The position numbers were made by a program, and so were the translations under genes. From contig CALULQ010000017.1 of assembly GCA_944321525.1 (NCBI GenBank), positions 1 through 64,000 on the forward strand: a DNA stretch of 64,000 nt, given 5' to 3'. Below are positions 54,244 to 62,635 of this stretch, piece by piece. Under the pieces are notes generated by a model. That model was not told where the DNA came from and did no database searches. It saw only the letters and a program-made list of their open reading frames with translations. Position 1 is the first letter of the stretch. Each line of letters begins with the position of its first letter. This DNA is from an uncultured Paraprevotella sp. Its GTDB lineage: Bacteria; Bacteroidota; Bacteroidia; Bacteroidales; Bacteroidaceae.

Positions 54244-55401
54244 TTAAGGTTTTAACTTGATTGTTTCCATTTCTCCATTTGACAAATCAATCCGAATTAC
54301 ACTATAGGTATTCCAAGAAGATGTTTTGTTGATTTTTAATCTTTTTGAATTTGCCTTTTCCGCATGCAAGCATCGCCCGTTAATGTCATAAACATACACT
54401 TCTGTTATCGGTATGGGCGATATGATAAGGTAACTGTCCCTTTGATTGTCAATTGTGATTTTATCTTTTTGAGTCTCGTCTATAGAAGGCAATATTTCAT
54501 ACCCCTCGCCATTGATTTTTGCAGCTCTGCTCCATATGGGTTCCTTTCTATATAAGTTTTCACTTCCTTTGGGTACAATGAGGCAGCCACAGTCATGGAA
54601 GGCTGCACCTTCTATTACTTGATCTTTTTCACATTTGGGCGGGGTTATGGCTTGGCACACAATGGTAAAGCAGTCCATTCCGCCTCCATAAAATGCATTA
54701 TGACCGATAGAGTCTAAACTTTCAGGAAGAATATATTTGTTACATCCTATCACTCCGTCAAAAGCCCCTCCTGCTATAACACGTGTTCCCGGTTTAATAG
54801 ACAGTTCCGTATCAAACCAATTCATCCAAGCCAAATAAGAATAATAAAAAACGCTACCATCTAAAGAGTAGACAGAATTCAAATCAGTTTCAGTAATATA
54901 AATTCCGTTATTGACACTTACCCTAAAATGGTCATCCTCTTTACAATATAAATTATCCGATGATACGGCTAATCGGTTATTGCAGTTGTTTTCAAAAGCG
55001 AGAACTGTATGCTCCGGGAATGGACCTGTTAAGATGATGTGCACAAAGTTTTGCGTATCAAAAGCCTTATCTTCCACATATTTCAGTTTTCTGGGAAGGA
55101 TAATTTTTCCTGTTTCCGTATTTCCCCCTATATATCCTTGGAATGCTTTTGAGGGAAGAACGTCAATATCTGCTTCGCTCAAATCTATCTCATCCCAGCA
55201 ATTTTCTCTTAAAAATATATAATCCTCGGGGAGCAATGTTCCTCTGATGGATAAACTGAGGACATTTTGCATGTTATCCAGAATATCCTTTAACGGTTTC
55301 TTTCCTGCATCAATCGTTACATGCGTATCGTCATTTCCCGAATTTTGTGCCATGCACAGTCCTGTGCACAAGCACATCCATATTATCAATAACGCTCTCA
55401 T
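54244..55401 (-). CDS. BspA-like leucine-rich surface protein with T9SS-type tail (paralog 4, divergent)
   Basis: The 385-residue protein has a signal peptide (MRALLIIWMCLCTGLCMAQ). Its head (THVTIDAGKKPLKDILDNMQNVLSLSIRGTLLPEDYIFLRENCWDEIDLSEADIDVLPSKAFQG) aligns with that of paralogs 1-3 at lower identity. Leucine-rich repeats follow (GKIILPRKLKYVEDKAF, KYILPESLDSIGHNAFYGG), and it ends in VYVYDINGRCLHAEKANSK...IRIDLSNGEMETIKLKP. The gene is markedly AT-rich. A strong SD (AAGGAGGAG) lies 6 bases before the ATG, inside cassette A. Confidence 0.83.
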   Translation of the reverse strand: MRALLIIWMCLCTGLCMAQNSGNDDTHVTIDAGKKPLKDILDNMQNVLSLSIRGTLLPEDYIFLRENCWDEIDLSEADIDVLPSKAFQGYIGGNTETGKIILPRKLKYVEDKAFDTQNFVHIILTGPFPEHTVLAFENNCNNRLAVSSDNLYCKEDDHFRVSVNNGIYITETDLNSVYSLDGSVFYYSYLAWMNWFDTELSIKPGTRVIAGGAFDGVIGCNKYILPESLDSIGHNAFYGGGMDCFTIVCQAITPPKCEKDQVIEGAAFHDCGCLIVPKGSENLYRKEPIWSRAAKINGEGYEILPSIDETQKDKITIDNQRDSYLIISPIPITEVYVYDINGRCLHAEKANSKRLKINKTSSWNTYSVIRIDLSNGEMETIKLKP

Positions 55402-55686
55402 GGCTTCTCCTCCTTAGTTTGTGATAATCATCCGCTTGGTGTCGATCACTTTGCCGTCGGCCACCAAGGCATAAAGGTACATTCCGGGGGCGAGGCTTCC
55501 GGCTTCGAGTGTCACGGAAGATTTGCCCCTGTCCTGCAGCGTCTTCTGGTCTATCTGCGTGCCGTTCAGGTCATAGATATATAGGAATGCGGACTTCACG
55601 CTTTCCGGCAGCGTGTAGCGCACCACGGTCGTTTGCGTGAACGGGTTCGGGTCGTTCTGCTCCAATGCAGGAACGTCCAGTGCATG
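55398..55686 (-). repeat. Direct repeat cassette A, full copy
   Basis: This is the partner of 53716-53967: the 3' end of the cargo gene with its T9SS tail, the stop and the SD/start of the next gene. It includes the segment for GMYLYALVADGK that the other copy lacks. Differences between copies are few, which points to recent duplication or gene conversion. Confidence 0.85.
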
Positions 55687-56664
55687 GCTGTCGATGCCCG
55701 TTTCGTTTCCACCTCGGGCACGCACATTATAGGTCTGCCTTCCTTGCAATGCTACCACCTGTGCGCGGAGTTCATTGACGGACTGCACCAAAAGCGGAAT
55801 CATCTCCGTATAGTTGATGCAAAGGTCTCCTTCCTGACTTTCATAGACCAAGTCCGGATAGACTTCCTTCAGCACTTCGGCATCCAGGCCGTAATGTGTC
55901 TTCTCCAATGCCTGCACGTCTGTCACGGAGCGCGGTGTGGTGGTCGCCGTATCGCCTGCTGCCGCAAATGCCTGTGCCGCCTGCGGTTCGGAAAGGTTAT
56001 ATTGCACGGCGGTCAGCCGGGAGAGTTTCTCGGTGACTGACATGCCGTTCGCGGCGTCGCTTTCAACCGACAAGGGCATTAGCGCCGAGCGTCCCGTCAA
56101 GGCGGAACCGGAAGCCGATGGGGTCAGCACCGTGCCGTAGATGCTCCCCGTGACCCGTACGTCGCCCAGGAAATAGCCGGTATAGCGTCCGGGTACATAG
56201 ATGTCCACATTTTCCAATGTCCCCAGTATGGCCGCTCCTCTCTGGCTGCCTCTTAAATTGCCGTGTACGGCATAATTGTATCCGTTGGTGGAGTTCCCGG
56301 CTTCGCCTTTGACTCCCCAGACCCGGCCATTGCCCAAAGGGGTGGAAGGCATGGCAATTCCCTTTACCCCAATATAAAAGTCATCTCCATCCACCAAATT
56401 GTTACCCTCGCTGGCCACAAGCCATGGCGAAGCACTCCCCCACGCTCCTTCGCGTCTTACATTCAACACATAACCGTTGGATTGGATGTAGGTCTTAAAT
56501 CCCGTCCCTTTATTACTTGCATTTCCTCCCACGACCAATGCAGCCTCCGGTACCGCCGAGGATTGGATACCCACATTGCCATTGGAATACATCTTGATTT
56601 GCGCCTGCAACCCGGAAAATACAAAACACGCACCGATTAATGTAACTGGCTTTTTCATATTCAC
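55414..56664 (-). CDS. T9SS cargo protein with S74-like intramolecular chaperone region
   Basis: The 416-residue protein has a signal peptide (residues 1-22). It has a tail-fibre-like N-terminal part (KMYSNGNVGIQSSAVPEAALVVGG...GVKGIAMPSTPLGNGRVWGVKGEAG...YAVHGNLRG). A region like the endosialidase chaperone (peptidase S74) follows: MSVTEKLSRLTAVQYNLSE...HYGLDAEVLKEVYPDLVYESQEGDLCINYTEMIPLLVQSVNELRAQVVALQ, about residues 205-310. It ends in a typical T9SS type A sorting domain (NDPNPFTQTTVVRYTLPESVKSAFLYIYDLNGTQI...GMYLYALVADGKVIDTKRMIITN). It is probably trimeric and surface-exposed. It is the first gene of the island on this strand. Confidence 0.87.
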   Translation of the reverse strand: MNMKKPVTLIGACFVFSGLQAQIKMYSNGNVGIQSSAVPEAALVVGGNASNKGTGFKTYIQSNGYVLNVRREGAWGSASPWLVASEGNNLVDGDDFYIGVKGIAMPSTPLGNGRVWGVKGEAGNSTNGYNYAVHGNLRGSQRGAAILGTLENVDIYVPGRYTGYFLGDVRVTGSIYGTVLTPSASGSALTGRSALMPLSVESDAANGMSVTEKLSRLTAVQYNLSEPQAAQAFAAAGDTATTTPRSVTDVQALEKTHYGLDAEVLKEVYPDLVYESQEGDLCINYTEMIPLLVQSVNELRAQVVALQGRQTYNVRARGGNETGIDSHALDVPALEQNDPNPFTQTTVVRYTLPESVKSAFLYIYDLNGTQIDQKTLQDRGKSSVTLEAGSLAPGMYLYALVADGKVIDTKRMIITN

Positions 56665-56808
56665 AAGGGCTTAAAAGGTTATACAATTATTTTTTTGAAA
56701 GTTAATTTGATTCTATCAGGTATACAAATGTTTTATATTAAACTAAGTTAATTAGCAGGGTGGATGCAAGGCTTTCCGCCATTGTTCTTATAGCGCAGGG
56801 TAAAAATT

Positions 56809-56843
56809 TGCGGGTACTTCCTTCGTGGAAAGGAAGCACCCGC
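56809..56843 (-). terminator. Terminator of the GH51 gene at 56876
   Basis: TGCGGGTACTTCCTT (56809-56823) and AAGGAAGCACCCGCA (56829-56843) pair around a short loop with one mismatch. On the minus strand AAATTTTTAC follows. It lies about 33 bases after the gene's stop codon. Confidence 0.82.
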
Positions 56844-56875
56844 AAAATACGTTTATAGAGGTCGTGTCCGAGACT

Positions 56876-58873
56876 TTATTTCTTCACCTTGAACACCACG
56901 AAGTTCTTGCCGTCGATGGTCGTCTTGATGGTGTTGCCTTCCACCTTCGTCCAGCCCTCTTGCGGCACGATGGCGTCGGGGTTCTCCAGCGTGTTGTCCA
57001 GCGTGTAGTCACTGCAGTCCAAAGTCAGCGTCGCGGCGTTGCCCTTCACCTGCTTCAGTCCGTCGAGCACGATGTCCACGGTCTTGGGCTGTTCGGTGGT
57101 GTTGATCACCTTCACGATATATTCCTCCGTGTTCTTGTCGTACACCGCGCTGGTGAACAAGCCGTCCTCTCCCTTGGGAGTTGGAGTGGCGAGCGTGGCC
57201 GGCACGACGTTCGTGCCCATGTTGCGGGCATACATCTGCTGCACGTAGTAGCTGACGGACTTCACGCTGTTCAGGTTGTCGAACCAGATGAGGTCGGGAC
57301 GCCATTGCCAGCCTTCCACGTGGGCGAAAAGCGGAGCGTATGTGGCCATGTGCACGATGTCGGCGTTGCGCTCCAATGTGGTCATGAAAGCGGCTTCGTA
57401 GATAGAAGCGCCTGCGTGGTTCCACTTCATGCGGTTGCCATGGTCGTGGCAGGCATATTCGCCGGCGAACACCTTCGGGCCGTTGCGGTCGTAGTCGTCG
57501 TAGCGGTTCATGCTGTTCTTGAACCAGTCCACGGGACGGTAGAAGTGCTCGTCCACGAGGTCCACCTTCTGCTTCTTCATGTCCTCCCAGCCCAGGTCGA
57601 ACATTTCGCCTTCGGAATCCGGACCGGACGAACCGATGATGAGGATTTCAGGATGCGCCTTGCGGACAGCCTCGACGAAGAACTTCAGACGGTCGAAATA
57701 GAACTTGTCCCACTGCTCGTTGCCGATGGCCAGGTATTTCATTCCGAACGGCTCGGGATGGCCCATCTCTGCGCGCACCTTGCCCCACTCCGAATCAGCG
57801 GGCCCGTTGGCGAACTCGATGAGGTCGAGGGCGTCGTCAATATATTCTTTCAAGCCTTCGGCGGAGCACTCCGCGTGGGCCTTCTCGTTGTTCCAGTTCT
57901 GATACTGGCAGGCCATGCCCACGTTGAGGACGGGAAGCGGCTCCGCGCCTATTTCCTCGCTCAGGAGGAAATATTCATAGAATCCCAACCCGTAGCTCTG
58001 GAAATAGTCGGGATAGTAGCGGTTGATGAAAGTCGACTCCCAACGGTTCTTGTTGAGCGGCCGGTTTTCCACCGGTCCCACGGTGTTCTTCCACTGGTAG
58101 CGTGTTTCCAGGTTGGAACCTTCCACGATGCAACCGCCGGGGAAGCGGAACACGCCGGGACGCATGTCGTAGAGCGCCTGCACCAAATCCTTGCGCATGC
58201 CGTTCTCATGCCCCATCCACGTGTCCACGGGGAAGAGCGACACGTGCTCCAGGTCCACCGTGCCCGTGCCCGAACGGTGCTGCGGGTTGGAGAGGAAGAT
58301 GCGCAAGTTGGCCTTGGCAATCGTGCGGTTGGACTTCATCACCATCGTGTATTTCTTCCATTCCTTGGAGTCGATGACCAAATCCTGGCTGACAAACTGC
58401 TGGTTGTCGTCCATCGTGTTTTGGTCGATGAACTGCACCATCAGCGTCACAGCGTTGCCGTCCGGCACGCGGGCCCATACGGAGAAGCGGTATTCGGCGT
58501 CCTTCTTCAGCCCGATACCGAAGAAGCCCTCGTTCTGGATGCCCGTCCACATATCGCCATGGCCGGCACACGAAAGGCGCACGTAGTGGGGATTCTTCTC
58601 GAAGGGCCCGTCGTTGCGGAGTTCCACCTTGCCGAACATGTCCCAACCCATGTAGTGGTCGGGCGAGAATTCAAACGAGCGGTTCTTGACTAACTCGGCA
58701 TAGAGGCCGCCGTCCGCGCCGAAGTTGATGTCCTCGAAGAAGATGCCATACATGGTCGGCTGGATTTCTGCCCCGATTTTCTTGGTCTGCACCGTGACGG
58801 TGTTGTCTTGCGCATAAGCCGCCAGGGAAGTGGCCATGAACGCAACACCTGCAAGCAGAGAATTAATTTTCAT
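56876..58873 (-). CDS. Alpha-L-arabinofuranosidase, GH51 (secreted, 665 residues)
   Basis: This is a second, longer GH51 enzyme. It has a signal peptide (residues 1-21), the N-terminal strand IGAEIQPTMYGIFFEDINFGADGGLYAELVKNRSFEF, and an inserted CBM4/9-like jelly roll (about residues 75-215). The TIM barrel has GVFRFPGGCIVEG, KYLAIGNEQWDKFYFDRLKFF (acid/base Glu near residue 386) and KVFAGEYACHDHG (nucleophile Glu near residue 473). A C-terminal beta domain follows. This architecture is common for Bacteroides arabinan/arabinoxylan enzymes. It stands alone with its own terminator and lacks the direct-repeat operator seen before the other GH51 gene. Confidence 0.93.
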   Translation of the reverse strand: MKINSLLAGVAFMATSLAAYAQDNTVTVQTKKIGAEIQPTMYGIFFEDINFGADGGLYAELVKNRSFEFSPDHYMGWDMFGKVELRNDGPFEKNPHYVRLSCAGHGDMWTGIQNEGFFGIGLKKDAEYRFSVWARVPDGNAVTLMVQFIDQNTMDDNQQFVSQDLVIDSKEWKKYTMVMKSNRTIAKANLRIFLSNPQHRSGTGTVDLEHVSLFPVDTWMGHENGMRKDLVQALYDMRPGVFRFPGGCIVEGSNLETRYQWKNTVGPVENRPLNKNRWESTFINRYYPDYFQSYGLGFYEYFLLSEEIGAEPLPVLNVGMACQYQNWNNEKAHAECSAEGLKEYIDDALDLIEFANGPADSEWGKVRAEMGHPEPFGMKYLAIGNEQWDKFYFDRLKFFVEAVRKAHPEILIIGSSGPDSEGEMFDLGWEDMKKQKVDLVDEHFYRPVDWFKNSMNRYDDYDRNGPKVFAGEYACHDHGNRMKWNHAGASIYEAAFMTTLERNADIVHMATYAPLFAHVEGWQWRPDLIWFDNLNSVKSVSYYVQQMYARNMGTNVVPATLATPTPKGEDGLFTSAVYDKNTEEYIVKVINTTEQPKTVDIVLDGLKQVKGNAATLTLDCSDYTLDNTLENPDAIVPQEGWTKVEGNTIKTTIDGKNFVVFKVKK

Positions 58874-58968
58874 GATACAATAGAGCGTTTTTTTAATTAT
58901 TAAATCGTTTATCGCTGCTAAAATACTTATATTCTTTTAAAGCCGCAACATATTTTAAATGTTTTCCG

Positions 58969-58976
58969 TATTTTTG
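58969..58976 (+). promoter_or_regulatory. -7 box of the MORN-GH25 gene
   Basis: TATTTTTG fits TAnnTTTG, 49 bases before the ATG at 59026. No clear -33 element. Confidence 0.45.
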
Positions 58977-59025
58977 TCGCCTTCTTGCATAAAAAAGTAA
59001 AAAAGGACTTGCAGAACAGCTTGCC

Positions 59026-61248
59026 ATGAAGCAAAAAATGAAAAAACGGATATGGAAAGCCGCCGTAGCGGCAGCCGCCATCATCGGGGGCGCACTGCTC
59101 TTCTGGCCCAACACGGAACGGAAGTGCCGCGAAGGGGTTTTCGAAGCCTGCACTACGTCGTGGTACGCCATGGAGGCCCCAGGCGGAGACACGCTCTACT
59201 TCACCGCCCTGCGCGCCGATTCCGTGCTCGAGGGAGTGGCCTCAGCACCGGAAGCGGCGCAACGCGAATTCCGGGCCACGGCCTTCTTCGTCTCCTTCGC
59301 CGGACGGCTGCTCACGGCGGCCGACTCGGCCCGGCGCCCGGAGCGGTTGCCGCGCCAAACGATGCGGACGGCACTGGAAAAGACGGCAAGCCTCATCGGC
59401 ACGCGGGCCAAGGCCTGCCGGAAGATGATGGACGAAATGGCTTACTACGCCCGGACACACTCCGTGGCCGACGAGGGGTTTCACGAGGTGATGGCCCACT
59501 ACGAATGGACGAAAAGCCGCTTCCGTGAACTGGAGAGATGCCGGGCTCTGCTGGACACCCTGCTGGCCGCACACGGGGCGGAAGCCACCCTGCACGAGCG
59601 GCACGAAATCATGCTCCCCGGCACGGACGGAAACGGGGCGGGACGTGACACGCTCGCCTGCCGCCTGCTCGCCCGGGACGGGAGCGGCGCCGAGGCGTGG
59701 CAAACACTCTCCGGCCGGTTGCCCGACGGACGCGGACGCTTCCGCCTGAACCCTTTCCCCTACGAATGGCTGCATCCGGGCACGGCGCGCTACACCTTGT
59801 GGGCGCGGTGGGGACGGCATGGCCGCAAGTTCCGGCCCGAAGGCGCGCCGCCCTCCCCCGTCGGCGTCGGCATGACAAAGGGCCTGCCGCGGATTCCCTT
59901 GGTGGACGGGGCCGAAGGGGCTCCCGCCTTCGGACGCGGGGGCAACCTGAACGGGATGTGGGCCGGAGGCCGGTTCCTGCCCGCCACTCGCCTCTACCGC
60001 CTGTCGCTCTCCCATTCCTCTTGGGCGGCATGCCGGTGGGAAGACTTGAAAGCTTGGATTGCCGCATGGCACAACCCGTTCAGCGACAGCCCGGAAAACC
60101 CGGCGGAGACTGACACGCAGCCCACCGACTACATCTCGTTTGTCCGCAACGACTCCGCCTACTACGGCCAAGCCCGCGGCGGACGCCCCGACGGAGAAGG
60201 CGTCATGCACTATCCCGACAGCGGGACTTACGCCGGGCATTGGAAAAACGGGCTGCGCGACGGATTCGGCCGCCACACTTCCCCCGAAGGGCGCACCTGC
60301 TCGGGCTACTGGCGGGGCGACACCCTGCGCCGCGGCTCGGCCAGCGACGGCAAAAGCCTGTACTTGGGTTTCTTCAACCGCGCACTCCAGGCGCACGGCG
60401 AAGGGGAATACACAGCCAGCGACGGGGCATACTACGTGGGGAAATGGAAAAACGGACTGCGCGACGGCTTCGGCTTCGCCCTGGAGCCGCACGAGGTCGT
60501 GAAATGCGGCGTCTGGGCGAAAGGACGGTTCAAGGGCGAACAGATGCTCTACCACTCGGAGCGCGTCTATGGCATCGACATCTCAAAATACCAGCACTTC
60601 CACCGGCACAAGCGGTATGGCATCGACTGGAAGCGGCTGCGCATCACCCATCTGGGCCACATCAGCAAGAAGCTCGTGCAGGGCAGCGTGGACTACCCCG
60701 TGTCGTTCGTCTACGTCAAATGCACGGAAGGACAAACGGTGACCAACCCGTACTATGCGCAGGACGTACGCGAGGCGCGCCGCCACGGCTACCCCGTGGG
60801 AGCCTACCATTTCTTCTCCACGCGCCCCGCCGCCCGCCAGGCTGCCTTCTTCCTGAAAAAGGCACGCCTGCGGCGGGGCGACCTGCCGCCCATGCTCGAC
60901 ATGGAACTGGACGACCGGAAAATAGCAGCCATGGGCGGGCGCGACGCGCTGTTCCGCGAAATGCTGGTATGGCTGGAGGCGGTGGAACGGCACTGCGGCA
61001 CCACTCCTATCATATATGTCAACCAAAACTTCGTCAACCGCCACATGCCCTTCGCGCCCGAACGGCTGAAGGATTACCCCGTGTGGGTTGCGCGCTATGG
61101 GGAATACAAGCCCTACGTGCACCTGCTCTATTGGCAGCTTTCGCCCGACGGCACGGTGGAGGGCATCAGAAGCCGCGTGGACATCAACGTCTTCAACGGC
61201 TCCGAGGAATCCTTCAAAGACTACCTGCGGAAAGAGTGCGTGAAATGA
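59026..61248 (+). CDS. MORN-repeat protein with C-terminal GH25 lysozyme domain
   Basis: The 740-residue protein has an N-terminal signal or anchor helix (residues 8-26). An Arg/Ala-rich helical region of unknown type follows (about 30-350), then at least three MORN repeats (YYGQARGGRPDGEGVMHYPDSGTYAGHWKNGLRDGFGRH near residue 375-415 and GEGEYTASDGAYYVGKWKNGLRDGFGF near 460-487). The end is a GH25 domain (about 510-735) with VYGIDISKYQ, FVYVKCTEGQTVTNPYY, GYPVGAYHFFS and PPMLDMELDD, which hold the expected catalytic Asp/Glu. GH25 enzymes cut peptidoglycan between MurNAc and GlcNAc. It is a single gene with its own -7 box. MORN repeats may bind membrane lipid or substrate; that is inference. 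Confidence 0.87.
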   Translation: MKQKMKKRIWKAAVAAAAIIGGALLFWPNTERKCREGVFEACTTSWYAMEAPGGDTLYFTALRADSVLEGVASAPEAAQREFRATAFFVSFAGRLLTAADSARRPERLPRQTMRTALEKTASLIGTRAKACRKMMDEMAYYARTHSVADEGFHEVMAHYEWTKSRFRELERCRALLDTLLAAHGAEATLHERHEIMLPGTDGNGAGRDTLACRLLARDGSGAEAWQTLSGRLPDGRGRFRLNPFPYEWLHPGTARYTLWARWGRHGRKFRPEGAPPSPVGVGMTKGLPRIPLVDGAEGAPAFGRGGNLNGMWAGGRFLPATRLYRLSLSHSSWAACRWEDLKAWIAAWHNPFSDSPENPAETDTQPTDYISFVRNDSAYYGQARGGRPDGEGVMHYPDSGTYAGHWKNGLRDGFGRHTSPEGRTCSGYWRGDTLRRGSASDGKSLYLGFFNRALQAHGEGEYTASDGAYYVGKWKNGLRDGFGFALEPHEVVKCGVWAKGRFKGEQMLYHSERVYGIDISKYQHFHRHKRYGIDWKRLRITHLGHISKKLVQGSVDYPVSFVYVKCTEGQTVTNPYYAQDVREARRHGYPVGAYHFFSTRPAARQAAFFLKKARLRRGDLPPMLDMELDDRKIAAMGGRDALFREMLVWLEAVERHCGTTPIIYVNQNFVNRHMPFAPERLKDYPVWVARYGEYKPYVHLLYWQLSPDGTVEGIRSRVDINVFNGSEESFKDYLRKECVK

Positions 61249-61395
61249 CCTCACCGACATGAACCGGCATCCGCCCGCGTTCCCGCCCTCTCCATGGAGG
61301 CGCACCGCAGCGCGGCGACGCCGGCCGCGGCAGGAAACGCAGCGGCAAGAGGAAGAAAACGAAGAAAAAACGTGAAAGATTTCCCGCCGATTCAG

Positions 61396-61403
61396 TAACT
61401 TTG
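61396..61403 (+). promoter_or_regulatory. -7 box of the metallo-hydrolase gene
   Basis: TAACTTTG, exact TAnnTTTG match, 32 bases before the ATG at 61436; the TAACTTTGCA context is the same as before the IMP cyclohydrolase gene and pflB. Confidence 0.55.
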
Positions 61404-61435
61404 CACTTCTGAAAAAGGATGAACGACCAACACAA

Positions 61436-62527
61436 ATGTATCGACACAAAAAGATGACAATGACAATCCTGGCCGTGCTCGGCGTGTTCGCCGTCTTGGC
61501 CATCGCTGCCGCATGGTTTCTCCACACCCCGGCCTTCGGGCGCCTGCCGCAAGGCGAACGGCAGGAAAGGATAAAGCGCTCACCGAACTTCCGCAACGGC
61601 GAGTTCCGCAACCTGTCGCCCACCACACTGATGACCTCGGAGAAAGGGCGGTGGGAAGCCATGCTGGACTTCCTTTTCAAAAAAGCCCCCGCGGGCCTGC
61701 GCCCCGACCGGCCCATAAAGGCCGTGAAGACCGACCTGCGGTCGCTCAACCCTCAAGATGAGTTGTGGGTGTGGTTCGGCCATTCTTCCTATTTGTTGCA
61801 GACCGGCGGCCGCCGCATCCTGGTCGACCCCGTGTTCTGCCAGGCGTCGCCCGTGTCGTTCGTCAACCGCCCCTTTCCCGGAACAGACATCTACCGCCCT
61901 GAAGACATGCCCGACATCGACTACCTCATCATCACGCACGACCATTGGGACCACCTGGACTACCAGACCGTCGTGCGGCTGAAAGAGCGGATACGCAAAG
62001 TGGTATGCCCCTTGGGCGTGGGCGAACACTTCGAATACTGGGGATTCAGTCCGTCGCAACTCGTGGAGCTGGACTGGAACGAGTCCGCGGCATTGGACAC
62101 GGGATTCCGGGTGCACTGCCTGCCGGCCCGCCACTTTTCGGGCCGGGGACTGACGGCAAACCGCACCTTGTGGGCCTCTTTCCTCATCGAATCGCCCCGG
62201 CGGAAGGTGTTCATCGGCGGCGACAGCGGCTACGGCGCCCACTTCAGCGACATCGGGCGCCGCTTCCCGGACATCGACCTGGCCATCCTCGAGAACGGGC
62301 AATACAACACGGACTGGCGCTACATCCACACCATGCCCAAATACCTGAACGCGGAAGTCGAGGCCCTGGCCCCGCGACGGGTGGCCACGGTGCACCACTC
62401 CAAATATGCGCTGGCGCGCCACCGGTGGGACGAGCCGCTCGAAAACGCACGCCGGCTGGCCGAAGAAGACTCGGTGGACGTGCTCCGGCCGCTCATCGGC
62501 GAAGTGGTGCGCCTCGACGGGCAATAA
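61436..62527 (+). CDS. Membrane-anchored metallo-beta-lactamase-fold hydrolase (NAPE-PLD/UlaG-like)
   Basis: The 363-residue protein has an N-terminal membrane helix or uncleaved signal (residues 9-29). An MBL domain follows, with WFGHSSYLLQTGGRRILVDPVF, IDYLIITHDHWDHLDYQTV (HxHxDH metal site near residue 162), ARHFSGRG, FLIESPRRKVFIGGDSGYGAHF and ATVHHSKYALARHRW. This layout is that of the NAPE-PLD-like and UlaG-like branch, whose members cut phospholipid or lactone substrates. The substrate here is unknown. It ends with no obvious terminator; pflB follows after 376 bases. Confidence 0.88.
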   Translation: MYRHKKMTMTILAVLGVFAVLAIAAAWFLHTPAFGRLPQGERQERIKRSPNFRNGEFRNLSPTTLMTSEKGRWEAMLDFLFKKAPAGLRPDRPIKAVKTDLRSLNPQDELWVWFGHSSYLLQTGGRRILVDPVFCQASPVSFVNRPFPGTDIYRPEDMPDIDYLIITHDHWDHLDYQTVVRLKERIRKVVCPLGVGEHFEYWGFSPSQLVELDWNESAALDTGFRVHCLPARHFSGRGLTANRTLWASFLIESPRRKVFIGGDSGYGAHFSDIGRRFPDIDLAILENGQYNTDWRYIHTMPKYLNAEVEALAPRRVATVHHSKYALARHRWDEPLENARRLAEEDSVDVLRPLIGEVVRLDGQ

Positions 62528-62635
62528 GCTTCCCAAGCGCCCCAAAGCAACAGGCCGGACAATGGTTGCGCCCCCCGCGACGTCCGCGCCCGCCCCGGCC
62601 CCGAAACCGTGCAATGGCATGCGGAGCGCGTCAGC

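Noticed and set aside
49000..56700. Mobile element such as a conjugative transposon or prophage
   Set aside because: No integrase, transposase, attachment-site tRNA or mobilisation gene is visible despite the composition shift.
56825..58693. 622-codon frame antisense to the second GH51 gene
   Set aside because: No likeness to any family; shadow of a verified enzyme.
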